64,000 nt of DNA from Aquabacterium olei (GTDB lineage: Bacteria; Pseudomonadota; Gammaproteobacteria; Burkholderiales; Burkholderiaceae_C): assembly GCF_003100395.1 (NCBI RefSeq), contig NZ_CP029210.1, forward strand, positions 2,232,001 to 2,296,000, in the 5' to 3' direction. Below the pieces are notes generated by a model. It did no database searches. It saw only the letters and a list, made by a program, of their open reading frames with translations, and was not told where the DNA came from. The translations under genes were made by a program, and so were the position numbers. Below are positions 36,758 through 45,886 of the stretch, piece by piece (positions within the stretch are counted from its first letter, which is position 1; each line of letters starts with the position of its first letter).

Positions 36758-38299
36758 TCACCCCTGCGCGGCCACGCGTTCGGCCTTGCTGTGCAGCTTG
36801 TTGAGCGCCGCCAGATAGGCCTTGGCCGAAGCCACGACGATGTCGGGGTCGGCGCCCACCCCGTTGACAACGCGACCGCCGTGCTGCAGGCGCACCGTCA
36901 CCTCACCTTGCGATTCTGTGCTTCCCGAGGTGATGGCATTCACCGAGTACAGGAGAATTTCAGCGCCACTTTTCACGACAGCCTCGATCGCCTTGAGGCT
37001 CGCATCGACCGGGCCATTGCCCTCGGCCTCACTGCGGTGCTCGGCCGTACCCGCGGCAAACACGACGCTGGCATGCGGGCGCTCGCCCATTTCGGAGCGC
37101 TGCGCCAGCGCGATCAGGCGGTAGTGCTCCTGCTCGCTGGTCACGCTCTCGTCACCCACCAGCGCGATGATGTCCTCGTCGAAGATCTCGCTCTTGCGGT
37201 CGGCCAGTTCCTTGAACTTGGCGAACGCGGCATTGATTTCGGTCTCGGAGTCGAGGTCGATGCCGAGTTCCTGCAGGCGCTGCTTGAAGGCATTGCGGCC
37301 CGAGAGCTTGCCCAGCACGATCTTGTTGGCAGCCCAACCCACGTCTTCGGCGCGCATGATTTCGTAGGTGTCGCGGGCCTTGAGCACGCCGTCCTGGTGA
37401 ATGCCGGACGCATGCGCGAACGCATTGGCGCCCACCACGGCCTTGTTGGGCTGCACGACGAAACCGGTCGTCTGCGAGACCAGGCGCGAGGCCGGCATGA
37501 TCTGCTGCGTCTCGATGCCGACCTCCAGGCCGAAGTAGTCGCGCCGCGTCTTGACGGCCATGACGACTTCTTCCAGCGCGCAGTTGCCGGCACGTTCACC
37601 TAGACCGTTGATCGTGCATTCGACCTGACGTGCGCCACCGATCTTCACGCCGGCCAGCGAATTCGCCACGGCCATGCCCAGGTCGTTGTGGCAGTGCACC
37701 GACCAGATGGCCTTGTCGGCGTTGGGCACCTTCTGACGCAGGTCGCGGATGAAGTTGCCGTACAGCTCGGGGATGGCGTAGCCGACGGTGTCGGGGATGT
37801 TGATGGTGGTCGCGCCTTCATTGATCACCGCCTCGCACACGCGAGCCAGGAAATCGAGGTCGGAGCGGTAGCCGTCTTCGGCCGAGAACTCGACGTCCGA
37901 CGTCAGGTTGCGGGCAAAACGCACCGACTGCTTCGCCTGCTCGAGCACCTGCTCCGGCGACATGCGCAGCTTCTTCTCCATGTGGAGGGCGCTGGTCGCG
38001 ATGAAGGTGTGGATGCGCCACGAATTGGCGCCCTTCAACGCTTCGGCTGCACGGCTGATGTCGCGGTCGTTGGCCCGGGCCAGCGAGCAGACGGTAGAGT
38101 CCTTGATGACATCGGCGATCGACTTGATGGCCTCGAAATCGCCGTTGGAAGACGCCGCGAAACCGGCCTCGATCACATCGACCTTCAGCCGCTCGAGCTG
38201 GCGTGCGATGCGCAGCTTTTCATCCCGCGTCATCGAGGCGCCGGGCGATTGCTCGCCATCGCGCAGGGTGGTGTCGAAAATGATCAGCTTGTCGGTCAT
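36758..38299 (-). CDS. leuA: 2-isopropylmalate synthase
   Basis: A 513-residue LeuA of normal length. The catalytic TIM barrel opens with [16 protein letters not shown] near residue 8, and the metal-binding [16 protein letters not shown] lies near 201. The linker precedes a C-terminal LeuA allosteric domain (about 390-510, ending with [18 protein letters not shown]) that binds leucine for feedback inhibition. It condenses acetyl-CoA with 2-oxoisovalerate, the first committed step of leucine synthesis. The start ATG at 38299 fits the family N-terminus. The upstream leader contains a strong hairpin, so transcription attenuation is plausible. It follows pssA, an order common in Burkholderiales. 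Confidence 0.97.
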   Translation of the reverse strand: MTDKLIIFDTTLRDGEQSPGASMTRDEKLRIARQLERLKVDVIEAGFAASSNGDFEAIKSIADVIKDSTVCSLARANDRDISRAAEALKGANSWRIHTFIATSALHMEKKLRMSPEQVLEQAKQSVRFARNLTSDVEFSAEDGYRSDLDFLARVCEAVINEGATTINIPDTVGYAIPELYGNFIRDLRQKVPNADKAIWSVHCHNDLGMAVANSLAGVKIGGARQVECTINGLGERAGNCALEEVVMAVKTRRDYFGLEVGIETQQIMPASRLVSQTTGFVVQPNKAVVGANAFAHASGIHQDGVLKARDTYEIMRAEDVGWAANKIVLGKLSGRNAFKQRLQELGIDLDSETEINAAFAKFKELADRKSEIFDEDIIALVGDESVTSEQEHYRLIALAQRSEMGERPHASVVFAAGTAEHRSEAEGNGPVDASLKAIEAVVKSGAEILLYSVNAITSGSTESQGEVTVRLQHGGRVVNGVGADPDIVVASAKAYLAALNKLHSKAERVAAQG

Positions 38300-38370
38300 G
38301 GTCTTCTCCGTGGGTCGGGCACCTGGGGACGGCGAGCCCCGCGCGCGAAGGCACGGTCGCCAAACGAAAC

Positions 38371-38432
38371 GGCCCGCAAGAAGCGCTTGGCGGGCCGTGG
38401 TCTGTGGGGTGTCAGGTGCGTTTCAAAATATA
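38371..38432 (-). promoter_or_regulatory. leuA leader with promoter-like element and hairpin
   Basis: On the minus strand an extended -10-like element (TGCTATATT, the TATATT at 38432-38427) is followed by a transcribed leader. The leader contains a 9-bp perfect stem (ACGGCCCGC pairing with GCGGGCCGT) followed by TTTCGTTT, about 70 bp upstream of leuA. The hairpin could terminate pssA transcripts or act as an attenuator. I see no clear leucine-rich leader peptide. Confidence 0.5.
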
Positions 38433-38460
38433 GCACGCAGGCCCGATGCAACGGCGTCGC

Positions 38461-39387
38461 TCAGCGATGCAGTCCTTCTTCATCTGGCTCGTCGGTGGAC
38501 GTCGAGATGACGCTGACCGGACGGCCCTTCATGCGCTTCCAGACGTACACGCCATAGCCCGACAGGCCGTACAGCATGAACACACCGAACAGCACGATGG
38601 GCGGATGGATGGTGATCACCGAGATGCCCAGCGCAATGGCCACAATGGCGATGAAGGGCACCGAGCGCCGGAAGTTCACGTCCTTGAAGCTGTAGAACGG
38701 GATATTGGTGACCATCGTCAGGCCCGCGTACAGCGTCATGGCAAAGGTCAGCCAGACCATGCCGGGCAGGCTGAAGGCGGTCTCGCCCATGTCGGTGACG
38801 ACCCAGATCAGGCCCATGACCAGGGCGGCTGCGGCCGGGCTGGGCAGCCCCTGGAAGAAGCGCTTGTCGACCACGGCGATGTTGGTGTTGAAGCGCGCCA
38901 GCCGCAATGCGGCGCCCGAGCAGTACACAAAGGCGGCGATCCAGCCGTACTTGCCCAGGTCCTTCAGCGCCCATTCATAGGCGATCAGGGCCGGTGCGGC
39001 CCCGAAGGACACCATGTCTGACAGGCTGTCCATCTGCTCGCCGAAACTGCTCTGCGTGTTCGTCATGCGGGCCACGCGACCATCCAGGCTGTCGAGCACC
39101 ATGGCACAGAAGATGCCCACGGCCGCCTGCTCGAACTGGCCGTTCATGGCCATGACGATGCCGTAGAACCCGCCGAACAGCGCGGCCAGCGTGAACAGGT
39201 TGGGCAGAATGTAGATGCCCTTGCGCGGACGGCGCGGCGGCTCGTCGTCGTCGAGGTGGCGATCGTTGGCGTGGGCGGTGGGATCGCCCTGCTGCGCTTT
39301 GCTGGAAACAGGCTGCACGCTGGTGTCTTCGGGTCGGGAAACAGGGGTGACGGGCCAGGCCCGCGGTTGCTGTCGAGGATAACTCAA
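38461..39387 (-). CDS. pssA: CDP-diacylglycerol-serine O-phosphatidyltransferase
   Basis: A 308-residue integral membrane phospholipid enzyme. After an N-terminal extension of about 50 polar residues come five to six hydrophobic spans. The CDP-alcohol phosphotransferase signature is present (DSLDGRVAR...GEQMDSLSD, i.e. D-G-x2-A-R-x8-G-x3-D-x3-D). It makes phosphatidylserine from CDP-diacylglycerol and serine, the precursor of phosphatidylethanolamine. It starts with TTG overlapping the TGA of the upstream channel gene (TTGA), so translation is probably coupled. No close downstream TTG/ATG/GTG start fits better. Confidence 0.93.
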   Translation of the reverse strand: MSYPRQQPRAWPVTPVSRPEDTSVQPVSSKAQQGDPTAHANDRHLDDDEPPRRPRKGIYILPNLFTLAALFGGFYGIVMAMNGQFEQAAVGIFCAMVLDSLDGRVARMTNTQSSFGEQMDSLSDMVSFGAAPALIAYEWALKDLGKYGWIAAFVYCSGAALRLARFNTNIAVVDKRFFQGLPSPAAAALVMGLIWVVTDMGETAFSLPGMVWLTFAMTLYAGLTMVTNIPFYSFKDVNFRRSVPFIAIVAIALGISVITIHPPIVLFGVFMLYGLSGYGVYVWKRMKGRPVSVISTSTDEPDEEGLHR

Positions 39388-40706
39388 GCCGCCGGCGCGG
39401 CGTGAACCACCCGTTGCGGGAACGGGATCTCCACGCCGAGGCGGTTGAACAGGCTCAGCAGGGCCAGATTCACCTCGGAACGCAGGTTCATCTGCCCGTT
39501 CTCCGGGTCGCCCACCCAGAAGTTGATCGTGAGCTCGAGCCCGTCGGCGGCAAAGGCGGTCAGGAACACCTGAGGCCGCGGGGTGTCGAGCACGCGAGAG
39601 ATCGCCGCCACGGTGGCGACGATGTCCGGCATCAGCGTGGCGAGGTCGGTGCCATAGCCGACCTGCACCACCGTGCTGAGCATCAGATCGGGGTCGGCCA
39701 GCGAGGCGTTCTCGACGCGCTGGGTGATCAGCAACTCGTTGGGCACGATGGATTCGCGTCCGTTGGCCGCGCGCAGCACGGTGTAGCGGGTGTTGATGTC
39801 GGTGATGCGGCCTTCGAAGTTGTCGACGCGCACCAGATCACCGATGCGCAGGCTGCGCTCGGCCAGGATGACGAAGCCGCTGACGTAGTTGGCTGCCAGC
39901 TTCTGCAGGCCGAAACCGAGGCCGACACCAATGGCGCCGCCCAGCACCGACAAGGCCGTGAGATCGATGCCCGCCGCCGACAGCGCGACCAGCAGGCCGC
40001 ACGCGAGCAGGACCGCCCGGATGGCATTGGACGCAATCTTGCGCAGGGACAGGTTGTCGGTGGCGCCCTTGAGCAACCTCGACTCGATGGCAGCCGACAA
40101 TGACAGCGAGAGGATGAGCACCACGATGGCGCTCAGCACGCCCTGAACCAGGCTCAGCAGGCTGACCCGACTGCCGCCGAGTTTCCACGTGAGGCGGTCC
40201 ATCTCGTCGATGAGCAGCGGCAGCACGCCGGTGACCCACAGCACCATGCCGAGCCAGGCCACCCACGAGACGGTGCGCTCCACCACCCGGACCGTCTGCG
40301 AGGCGGGAAACGCAGCGCCCAGCACCTTGACCGTGAGGCGGATCACCGCAAGCGACACGAGCACGGGTACCGCAATGCGGAACACGGCCAGGGGCATCTC
40401 GTCCTGCAGGATGCGGCGCACGCCGACGGCCAGGATCAGCGCGAGCAGAGGAAACAGCACGCCATCAAACACCTTGCGGCCGAACCACACCGAGGAGGGG
40501 TCGACCTGCCGGCCACGCCACAGGCGCACCAGCAACCATGACATGCCCAGGCAGCCGAACAGCACGGCCAGTTCGGCCAACGCGGTCGGCTGATTCAGTT
40601 GCGACCAGAGCTGGTTGAACTCGCCGGGGCGCCACAGGTGGGCGGCATGGTCGGCGGCGCTGGCGGAAGAGGTGGCGAGGGTCTGGACAGTCAGGGTGTT
40701 GAACAC
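39384..40706 (-). CDS. MscS-family mechanosensitive ion channel
   Basis: A 440-residue protein with several membrane helices in its first half. An MscS-type pore region follows, with A-I-G-V-G-L-G-F-G-L-Q-K-L-A-A-N-Y (about 255-275), then the beta domain VDNFEGRITDINTRYTVLR and IVPNELLITQRVEN. It is larger than E. coli MscS (286 residues) because of extra N-terminal helices, so it belongs to the longer MscS-like class. It relieves turgor during osmotic downshock. It starts with GTG and overlaps pssA by four bases. Confidence 0.93.
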   Translation of the reverse strand: MFNTLTVQTLATSSASAADHAAHLWRPGEFNQLWSQLNQPTALAELAVLFGCLGMSWLLVRLWRGRQVDPSSVWFGRKVFDGVLFPLLALILAVGVRRILQDEMPLAVFRIAVPVLVSLAVIRLTVKVLGAAFPASQTVRVVERTVSWVAWLGMVLWVTGVLPLLIDEMDRLTWKLGGSRVSLLSLVQGVLSAIVVLILSLSLSAAIESRLLKGATDNLSLRKIASNAIRAVLLACGLLVALSAAGIDLTALSVLGGAIGVGLGFGLQKLAANYVSGFVILAERSLRIGDLVRVDNFEGRITDINTRYTVLRAANGRESIVPNELLITQRVENASLADPDLMLSTVVQVGYGTDLATLMPDIVATVAAISRVLDTPRPQVFLTAFAADGLELTINFWVGDPENGQMNLRSEVNLALLSLFNRLGVEIPFPQRVVHAAPAA

Positions 40707-40737
40707 GGTGAAAACGGAAGGTGTGGCAGGCGGCGCG

Positions 40738-41676
40738 TCAGCGTTCTTCGATCAGGGTGCGCACGTGGGCGGCCACGCTTCGGCCCAGCGCGCTGAGGTT
40801 GTAGCCCCCTTCCAGGCAGGACACGACCCGCCCTTCGCAGAAACGGCGTGCCACATCCAGAATGCGGGCAGTGATCCAGGCGTAGTCGGCCTCGACCAGG
40901 CCCATGCCGCCCATCTCGTCCTCGCGATGACCGTCGAAGCCGGCCGAGATGAAGATCATTTCGGGGCGGAAATCCTCGAGACGGTACATCCAGTAGGAGT
41001 CGACCACGTCGCGCACGGTGGCGCCATCGGTGCGCGCGGGCAGTGGCACGTTCACCATGTTGCCCGCCCGACTGTCGGCGCCGCTGTACGGGTAGAACGG
41101 GTGCTGGAAGAAGCTGACCATCAGCACCCGGTCATCGCCGGTCAGGATGTCTTCGGTGCCGTTGCCATGGTGCACGTCGAAGTCAACCACGGCCACACGC
41201 TGCAGTCCGCGCACATCGAGCGCGTGCCGCACGGCCACCGCCACGTTGTTGAAGAAGCAGAACCCCATGGTCTGGTTGTGCATCGCGTGGTGGCCTGGCG
41301 GGCGCACGGCGCAGAAGGCGTTGCTCAGGCGACCGTCGAGCACGGCGTCGGTGGCGGCCACGGCGGCACCGGCTGCCCGCCACGCCGCCGAACGGGTGCC
41401 CGGGCAGGCCCAGGTGTCGGGGTCGAGCGCGCGGGTGTCGCCGGTGGCTTCGAGCTGTTGCAGGAAGTCGTCCAGGGTCAGCACGTAGTTGAGGTCGTGC
41501 GCCAGCGCGAGGTCGTTGTTCGAGGCCAGGGGCACCTCTTCTCGCTGCAGCAGGGCGTCCAGGCCCTGTGCACGCAACTGGTCCTCGATGGCGCTGATGC
41601 GCTGCGGACACTCCGGGTGGCCTGTGCCCATCTCGTGGGCCAGGCAGTCGGGGTGAGAAAAATAGCCGGTTGCCAT
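40738..41676 (-). CDS. Histone deacetylase family protein (AcuC/acetylpolyamine amidohydrolase-like)
   Basis: A 312-residue zinc amidohydrolase. Catalytic blocks are RPPGHHAMHNQTMGFCFFNN (the His-His charge relay) and VVDFDVHHGNGTEDI, supplying zinc ligands Asp and His. The third ligand lies in SAGFDGHREDEMGG, and CLEGGYNLSALG follows. Bacterial members deacetylate small molecules such as polyamines or acetyl-lysine in proteins; the substrate cannot be read here. The start at 41676 (MATGYFSHPDC) is set by family N-terminus and GAGAGA upstream. The first codon overlaps the start region of the divergent MoxR gene, so promoters overlap. Confidence 0.92.
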   Translation of the reverse strand: MATGYFSHPDCLAHEMGTGHPECPQRISAIEDQLRAQGLDALLQREEVPLASNNDLALAHDLNYVLTLDDFLQQLEATGDTRALDPDTWACPGTRSAAWRAAGAAVAATDAVLDGRLSNAFCAVRPPGHHAMHNQTMGFCFFNNVAVAVRHALDVRGLQRVAVVDFDVHHGNGTEDILTGDDRVLMVSFFQHPFYPYSGADSRAGNMVNVPLPARTDGATVRDVVDSYWMYRLEDFRPEMIFISAGFDGHREDEMGGMGLVEADYAWITARILDVARRFCEGRVVSCLEGGYNLSALGRSVAAHVRTLIEER

Positions 41677-41725
41677 GGGTCTCTCTCGGTCTGCAAGCCT
41701 GCGTGCTTTGGGGTATGGTCCGGGC

Positions 41726-42700
41726 ATGCTCCGCAACGACACACTGTCCGCTGCTCGGCCGGGCGCGGGCGCCGCCATGCCGCCGTCCTCTTCTTCACTC
41801 TCAGGCCTCGTCGATCAGGTTAGCACGATCGTGGTCGGCAAACGGGAACAGGTGACGCTGGCCGTCATCTGTCTGCTGGCCTCGGGACACCTGCTGATCG
41901 AGGACGTGCCAGGCGTGGGCAAGACGACGCTGTCTCATGCGCTGGCGCGCTCGCTGGGGCTGCAGTTCGCCCGGGTGCAGTTCACATCCGACCTGCTGCC
42001 CTCCGACCTGATCGGCGTGAGCGTGTACGAACGGCAACAGGATCGCTTCGTGTTCCACCCGGGGCCGGTGTTCTCGCAGGTGCTGCTCGCCGACGAGATC
42101 AACCGCGCGGGCCCCCGCACGCAGAGCGCGTTGCTGGAAGCGATGGAAGAACGCCAGGTGTCCGTGGACGGCGTGACCCGGGCTCTGCCCTCGCCCTTCT
42201 TCGTGATTGCCACGCAGAACCCCGGCGAGCAACTCGGCACGCACCCGTTGCCCGAGTCGCAGCTGGATCGGTTTGCCATGCGGTTGTCGCTGGGCTATCC
42301 GGCGCCGGCCGCCGAGCGCGCGCTGCTGGCCGGAGAGGACCGCCGCGAGGCGTTGCAGCACCTGCCCCCGGTCATGAGCCTGTCGGAATGGCAGCAATGG
42401 CAGGCGCGTGTGCACGACGTCCACGTGTCTGGCAGCCTGCTGGACTACCTGCAGGCGCTGCTGGCCGCCACCCGCGACGGCCAGTGGTGTGCGCAGGGCC
42501 TCAGCCCGCGGGCCGGCTTGTCGCTGCTGCGCCTGGCGCGCGCCCGGGCCCTGGTGTCGGGTCGCGGACACGTCTCGCCGGAAGACATTCAGCAGCTGTG
42601 GGTGCCCGCCGTGGCGCACCGGCTGACGCCCTTGCCCCGCTCGGGGCGCAGTGCCACCGCCCAGGCGCGCGCCCTGCTGGAGGCCGTGCCGCTCCCATGA
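41726..42700 (+). CDS. MoxR-family AAA+ ATPase
   Basis: A 324-residue ATPase with Walker A EDVPGVGKTTLSH and Walker B VLLADEINRAGPRTQSALLEAM, the classic MoxR signature. Sensor 1 lies in FFVIATQNPGEQLGTHPLPE, and the arginine-finger helix is RFAMRLSLGYP. MoxR ATPases act as chaperones, usually with DUF58 or VWA partner proteins. The DUF58 gene begins inside its stop codon (ATGA), and a transglutaminase gene follows. An alternative start at 41777 is possible; one at 41675 would overlap the divergent gene. The three genes form one coupled operon. Confidence 0.9.
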   Translation: MLRNDTLSAARPGAGAAMPPSSSSLSGLVDQVSTIVVGKREQVTLAVICLLASGHLLIEDVPGVGKTTLSHALARSLGLQFARVQFTSDLLPSDLIGVSVYERQQDRFVFHPGPVFSQVLLADEINRAGPRTQSALLEAMEERQVSVDGVTRALPSPFFVIATQNPGEQLGTHPLPESQLDRFAMRLSLGYPAPAAERALLAGEDRREALQHLPPVMSLSEWQQWQARVHDVHVSGSLLDYLQALLAATRDGQWCAQGLSPRAGLSLLRLARARALVSGRGHVSPEDIQQLWVPAVAHRLTPLPRSGRSATAQARALLEAVPLP

Positions 42701-43716
42701 AGCCTGCCGCGCCCGGGCCCTTGCCGCGCATGCGCACGCGCTGGACGCACTGGTGGGTGTCGCGCCTGCCACGCACCGACCGGCTCACGCTCACGCACCG
42801 CAATCTCTACATCCTGCCGAGCCGGGCTGGCTGGTCGCTGGCCGTGGTCACGCTGGTGCTGCTGCTGGCCTCGGTCAACGAGCAGGTCAACCTGGGGTAC
42901 GCGCTGGCCTTTGCGTTGACCGGCGCGGCGCTGGCCGGGCTCCATCAAACGCACGGCAATCTGCAGGGCATGACGATGACCCTGCACCCACCGCCCAGCA
43001 CGCATGCGGGCGAAGCACTGACGCTGACGCTGACCCTGGACGGCGGCGCACAACGCCGTGGACGCCATGGCCTGAGGCTGCAGGCCCAGGACGGCGAAGC
43101 CGACGCGCCGGCGCTGGAGGTCGAAGTGGCGCCGGGTGCGGCGCAGTGGGTCGAGCTGGATGTGCCAGCGCCCGCGCGCGGAAGACACGCTCTGCCCCGC
43201 ATCGGCATCGAAAGCCGTTACCCGCTCGGGCTCTTCCGTGTGTGGGCATGGTGGCGGCCAGCCAGCACCGTGCTGATCTGGCCGGCAATCGACGCCCACG
43301 CACCGCCGGTACAGAGTCAGATGACGGCGGGCGCCGCAGACAACGGTGGACTGGCCCGTGAGGTGGACCAGCAAGCCACGCCGGAGGGCTTGCGGGCCTA
43401 CCAGCGCGGTGATCCGATGCACTGGATTGCCTGGAAAAAATCCAGTGGCGGGGACACCCTGGTGAGCCGCGAGCGCCTGCCCGAGCGCAGCCACACGCTG
43501 TGGCTGGACTACGCCCGCAGCCCCGGGCTGGCCGGACTGGCGCACGAGGCGCGCCTCAGCCGCCTGGCAGCGTGGCTGCATGAGGCGGAAGCGCTGGAAG
43601 GCCAGGCGCTGCAGTACGGCCTTCAGCTGCCCGATCGGCGGGTGGAAGCGGGGCGCAGTGCCGCTCACCTGAGGCACTGTCTAGATGCGCTGGCCGAATG
43701 CGAGGGGCAGGCATGA
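42697..43716 (+). CDS. DUF58 domain-containing membrane protein
   Basis: A 339-residue protein with two adjacent membrane helices near the N-terminus (about 45-90, SLAVVTLVLLLASVNEQ, YALAFALTGAALAG). The C-terminal half carries the DUF58 motif RAYQRGDPMHWIAWKKSSGGDTLVSRE near 225-250 (split as RAYQRGDPMHWIAWKK and SSGGDTLVSRE). DUF58 proteins accompany MoxR ATPases and are structurally related to VWA-like domains. The start ATG overlaps the MoxR stop, implying translational coupling. Its exact function is unknown. Confidence 0.9.
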   Translation: MKPAAPGPLPRMRTRWTHWWVSRLPRTDRLTLTHRNLYILPSRAGWSLAVVTLVLLLASVNEQVNLGYALAFALTGAALAGLHQTHGNLQGMTMTLHPPPSTHAGEALTLTLTLDGGAQRRGRHGLRLQAQDGEADAPALEVEVAPGAAQWVELDVPAPARGRHALPRIGIESRYPLGLFRVWAWWRPASTVLIWPAIDAHAPPVQSQMTAGAADNGGLAREVDQQATPEGLRAYQRGDPMHWIAWKKSSGGDTLVSRERLPERSHTLWLDYARSPGLAGLAHEARLSRLAAWLHEAEALEGQALQYGLQLPDRRVEAGRSAAHLRHCLDALAECEGQA

Positions 43717-45845
43717 GTGCCCTTCCCTCGCGCAGCGGCCTCACCCGGGAGGGCCGAGACACCCTGTGGCTGCTGGCGGTTCTGGCGCTCACCATCGCGC
43801 CGCATGTGGGGCGGCTGCCCTGGTGGTGCCTGGCGGGCACCGCAGGCGCCATCGGCTGGCGCGCGTGGATCGCATGGCGTGACGCGCCCCTGCCGCCGCG
43901 CTGGGTGTTGTTGCTGGCGCTGGCACTCAGTGTGGGGGCCACCTTGCTGACCTTCCAGTCGCTGCTGGGCCGCGCCGCGGGCGTCACGCTGGTCACGCTG
44001 CTGGCGGGTCTCAAGACGCTGGAGCTGCGGGCGCGGCGCGATGCCTTTGTCGTCACGTCGCTGGGCTTTTTCCTGATCCTGACGCAGTTCCTGCACGACC
44101 AGGGCCCGCTGAATGCGCTGTTGATGACGGTGGCCCTGCTCGGGCTGCTGACCAGCCTCGTGCTGGCCCAGCGGCCATTGGGCCGCCCTCCGCTCCGCGA
44201 GGCGATGGGCGAAGCAGGCCGGGCGTTGCTGTGGGGGCTGCCACTGGCGGTGGTCCTGTACCTCTTCTTCCCGCGATTCGGGCCCTTGTGGTCGTTGCCG
44301 AACGACGCGGGCGCGCGAACCGGTCTGTCGGACCAGATGGAACTGGGCCATGTGGCGGAGCTGGCGCAGGACGACACCATCGCGATGCGCGTGCGCTTCG
44401 AAGGCGAGCCGCCCCCGCCGCGCGCGCTGTACTTTCGCGGACCGGTGCTGGACCTGTTCGACGGCCAGACATGGCGCAGCCTGCCGGCCGAAGCGCCGCA
44501 GCGCTGGCGTCCGGCGATGGGCCCGGCTGCCGATGCGCGCGCAGCATGGGTCTACAGCATCACGCTGGAGGCTTTGAGCCTGCCGACACTGCCACTGCTC
44601 GAGGGCACCGTGAATGCCCGCGTGACCTCACCGGCCACGCTGCCGCCGCCCCGCCGCCTGGGCATGGAGTGGAGCCTGGGCCGCACGCCCAAAGACCGCA
44701 TCACCGTGGCCGCACAGGCGCGCCCTGCCTGGCGCCCCCTGCTGGATGACGACGACCCGATGCTGCGCACCTGGCTTGCGCTACCGGCTGGCCACGCGGA
44801 CGAGACCGTGGCCTGGGCGCAGGCCCTTCATCGTCAAGCCGAACTGCAGCAGGCGGGTGTGCCCGCGCGGGTGCAGGCCGTGCTGCGTCACATTCGCACG
44901 GGTGGCTACAGCTATACGCTCGCACCGGGCGTGGACGAGCCGGACGCTGCGGGCCGCCTGCCCGACCCGGTGGACACCTTCTGGCTGCGTCGGCGTGCTG
45001 GTTTCTGCGAGCATTTCGCCGCTGCTTTCGTCGTGGTCATGCGCGCCATGGACGTGCCGGCACGGGTGGTGACGGGCTTTCAGGGAGCCGAGCGCAACCC
45101 GGTGGATGGCCTGTACGAGGTGCGCAACCGCGACGCACACGCGTGGGCCGAGGTCTGGTTGCCCGGCCAGGGATGGACGCGCGTGGACCCGACCGCCGCC
45201 GTGGCACCGGACCGCGTGGAGCGCCCTCGCCGCCTGCTGAACACGCCGGTGGGCCAGGCAGGCCCACTGGCCACCATGGCACCGGACTGGGTGCGCCAGG
45301 CCCGTGCCGCCATGGACGCGGCACGCCATCGTTGGAACATGTGGGTGCAAGGCTACGACCGCCAGAAGCAATTCGACCTGCTGAAGAACGCGGGCTGGGA
45401 TGCGCCGGACAGCACCGACCTGCTGCGGCTCGCCGGGCTGGCACTGGCCGTCGGCAGCCTCATGGGCGTGGCGTGGATGCTGTGGCAGCACCCGACCCGG
45501 CGCGCCTCGGCATGGCAGCACACCTTGCAGCAGCTGGCGAGCCACCTGGCGCGCGCAGGCCTGCATCCGCCTGCAGGCAGCCCGGCCGCCCCCTCACCGC
45601 TGACCTGGGCCCGCCTGGTGGAGGCCACCCTGCAAGGCCCCAGGCAGACGAGCGAGACGGAGCGGGCGGCGGCTGGCGCGCTTGCCGAACGCCTGCGCGC
45701 GCTGGACGCCTTGCACTATGGCGCGGCACCACAGGCCCCCTCCCGACTGCGCATCGAACAGCGAGCCTTGCGCAGGCTGATCCGGCAATGGCGTGACAGC
45801 CGTCGCAACGCGCCGCACCCTGGCGGGACCGGGGCACCACGCTGA
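43713..45845 (+). CDS. tgpA: TgpA-type transglutaminase-like membrane protein (DUF3488 + transglutaminase)
   Basis: A 710-residue protein. About six membrane helices (residues 15-190, DUF3488 region) precede a periplasmic transglutaminase-like domain. Its catalytic triad is visible: Cys in RAGFCEHFAAAF near 431, His in RNRDAHAWAEVWL near 474 and Asp in RVDPTAA near 490. A final membrane helix near 575-595 is followed by a C-terminal cytoplasmic DUF4129-like tail. TgpA in Pseudomonas is essential and linked to the cell envelope; its reaction is not established. It is the last gene of the MoxR-DUF58-TgpA operon, starting within the DUF58 stop codon. Confidence 0.92.
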   Translation: MSALPSRSGLTREGRDTLWLLAVLALTIAPHVGRLPWWCLAGTAGAIGWRAWIAWRDAPLPPRWVLLLALALSVGATLLTFQSLLGRAAGVTLVTLLAGLKTLELRARRDAFVVTSLGFFLILTQFLHDQGPLNALLMTVALLGLLTSLVLAQRPLGRPPLREAMGEAGRALLWGLPLAVVLYLFFPRFGPLWSLPNDAGARTGLSDQMELGHVAELAQDDTIAMRVRFEGEPPPPRALYFRGPVLDLFDGQTWRSLPAEAPQRWRPAMGPAADARAAWVYSITLEALSLPTLPLLEGTVNARVTSPATLPPPRRLGMEWSLGRTPKDRITVAAQARPAWRPLLDDDDPMLRTWLALPAGHADETVAWAQALHRQAELQQAGVPARVQAVLRHIRTGGYSYTLAPGVDEPDAAGRLPDPVDTFWLRRRAGFCEHFAAAFVVVMRAMDVPARVVTGFQGAERNPVDGLYEVRNRDAHAWAEVWLPGQGWTRVDPTAAVAPDRVERPRRLLNTPVGQAGPLATMAPDWVRQARAAMDAARHRWNMWVQGYDRQKQFDLLKNAGWDAPDSTDLLRLAGLALAVGSLMGVAWMLWQHPTRRASAWQHTLQQLASHLARAGLHPPAGSPAAPSPLTWARLVEATLQGPRQTSETERAAAGALAERLRALDALHYGAAPQAPSRLRIEQRALRRLIRQWRDSRRNAPHPGGTGAPR

Positions 45846-45886
45846 TCAGGCACACTGCGCGCTGTCACTCGTCCTCTGCCCTCCCA

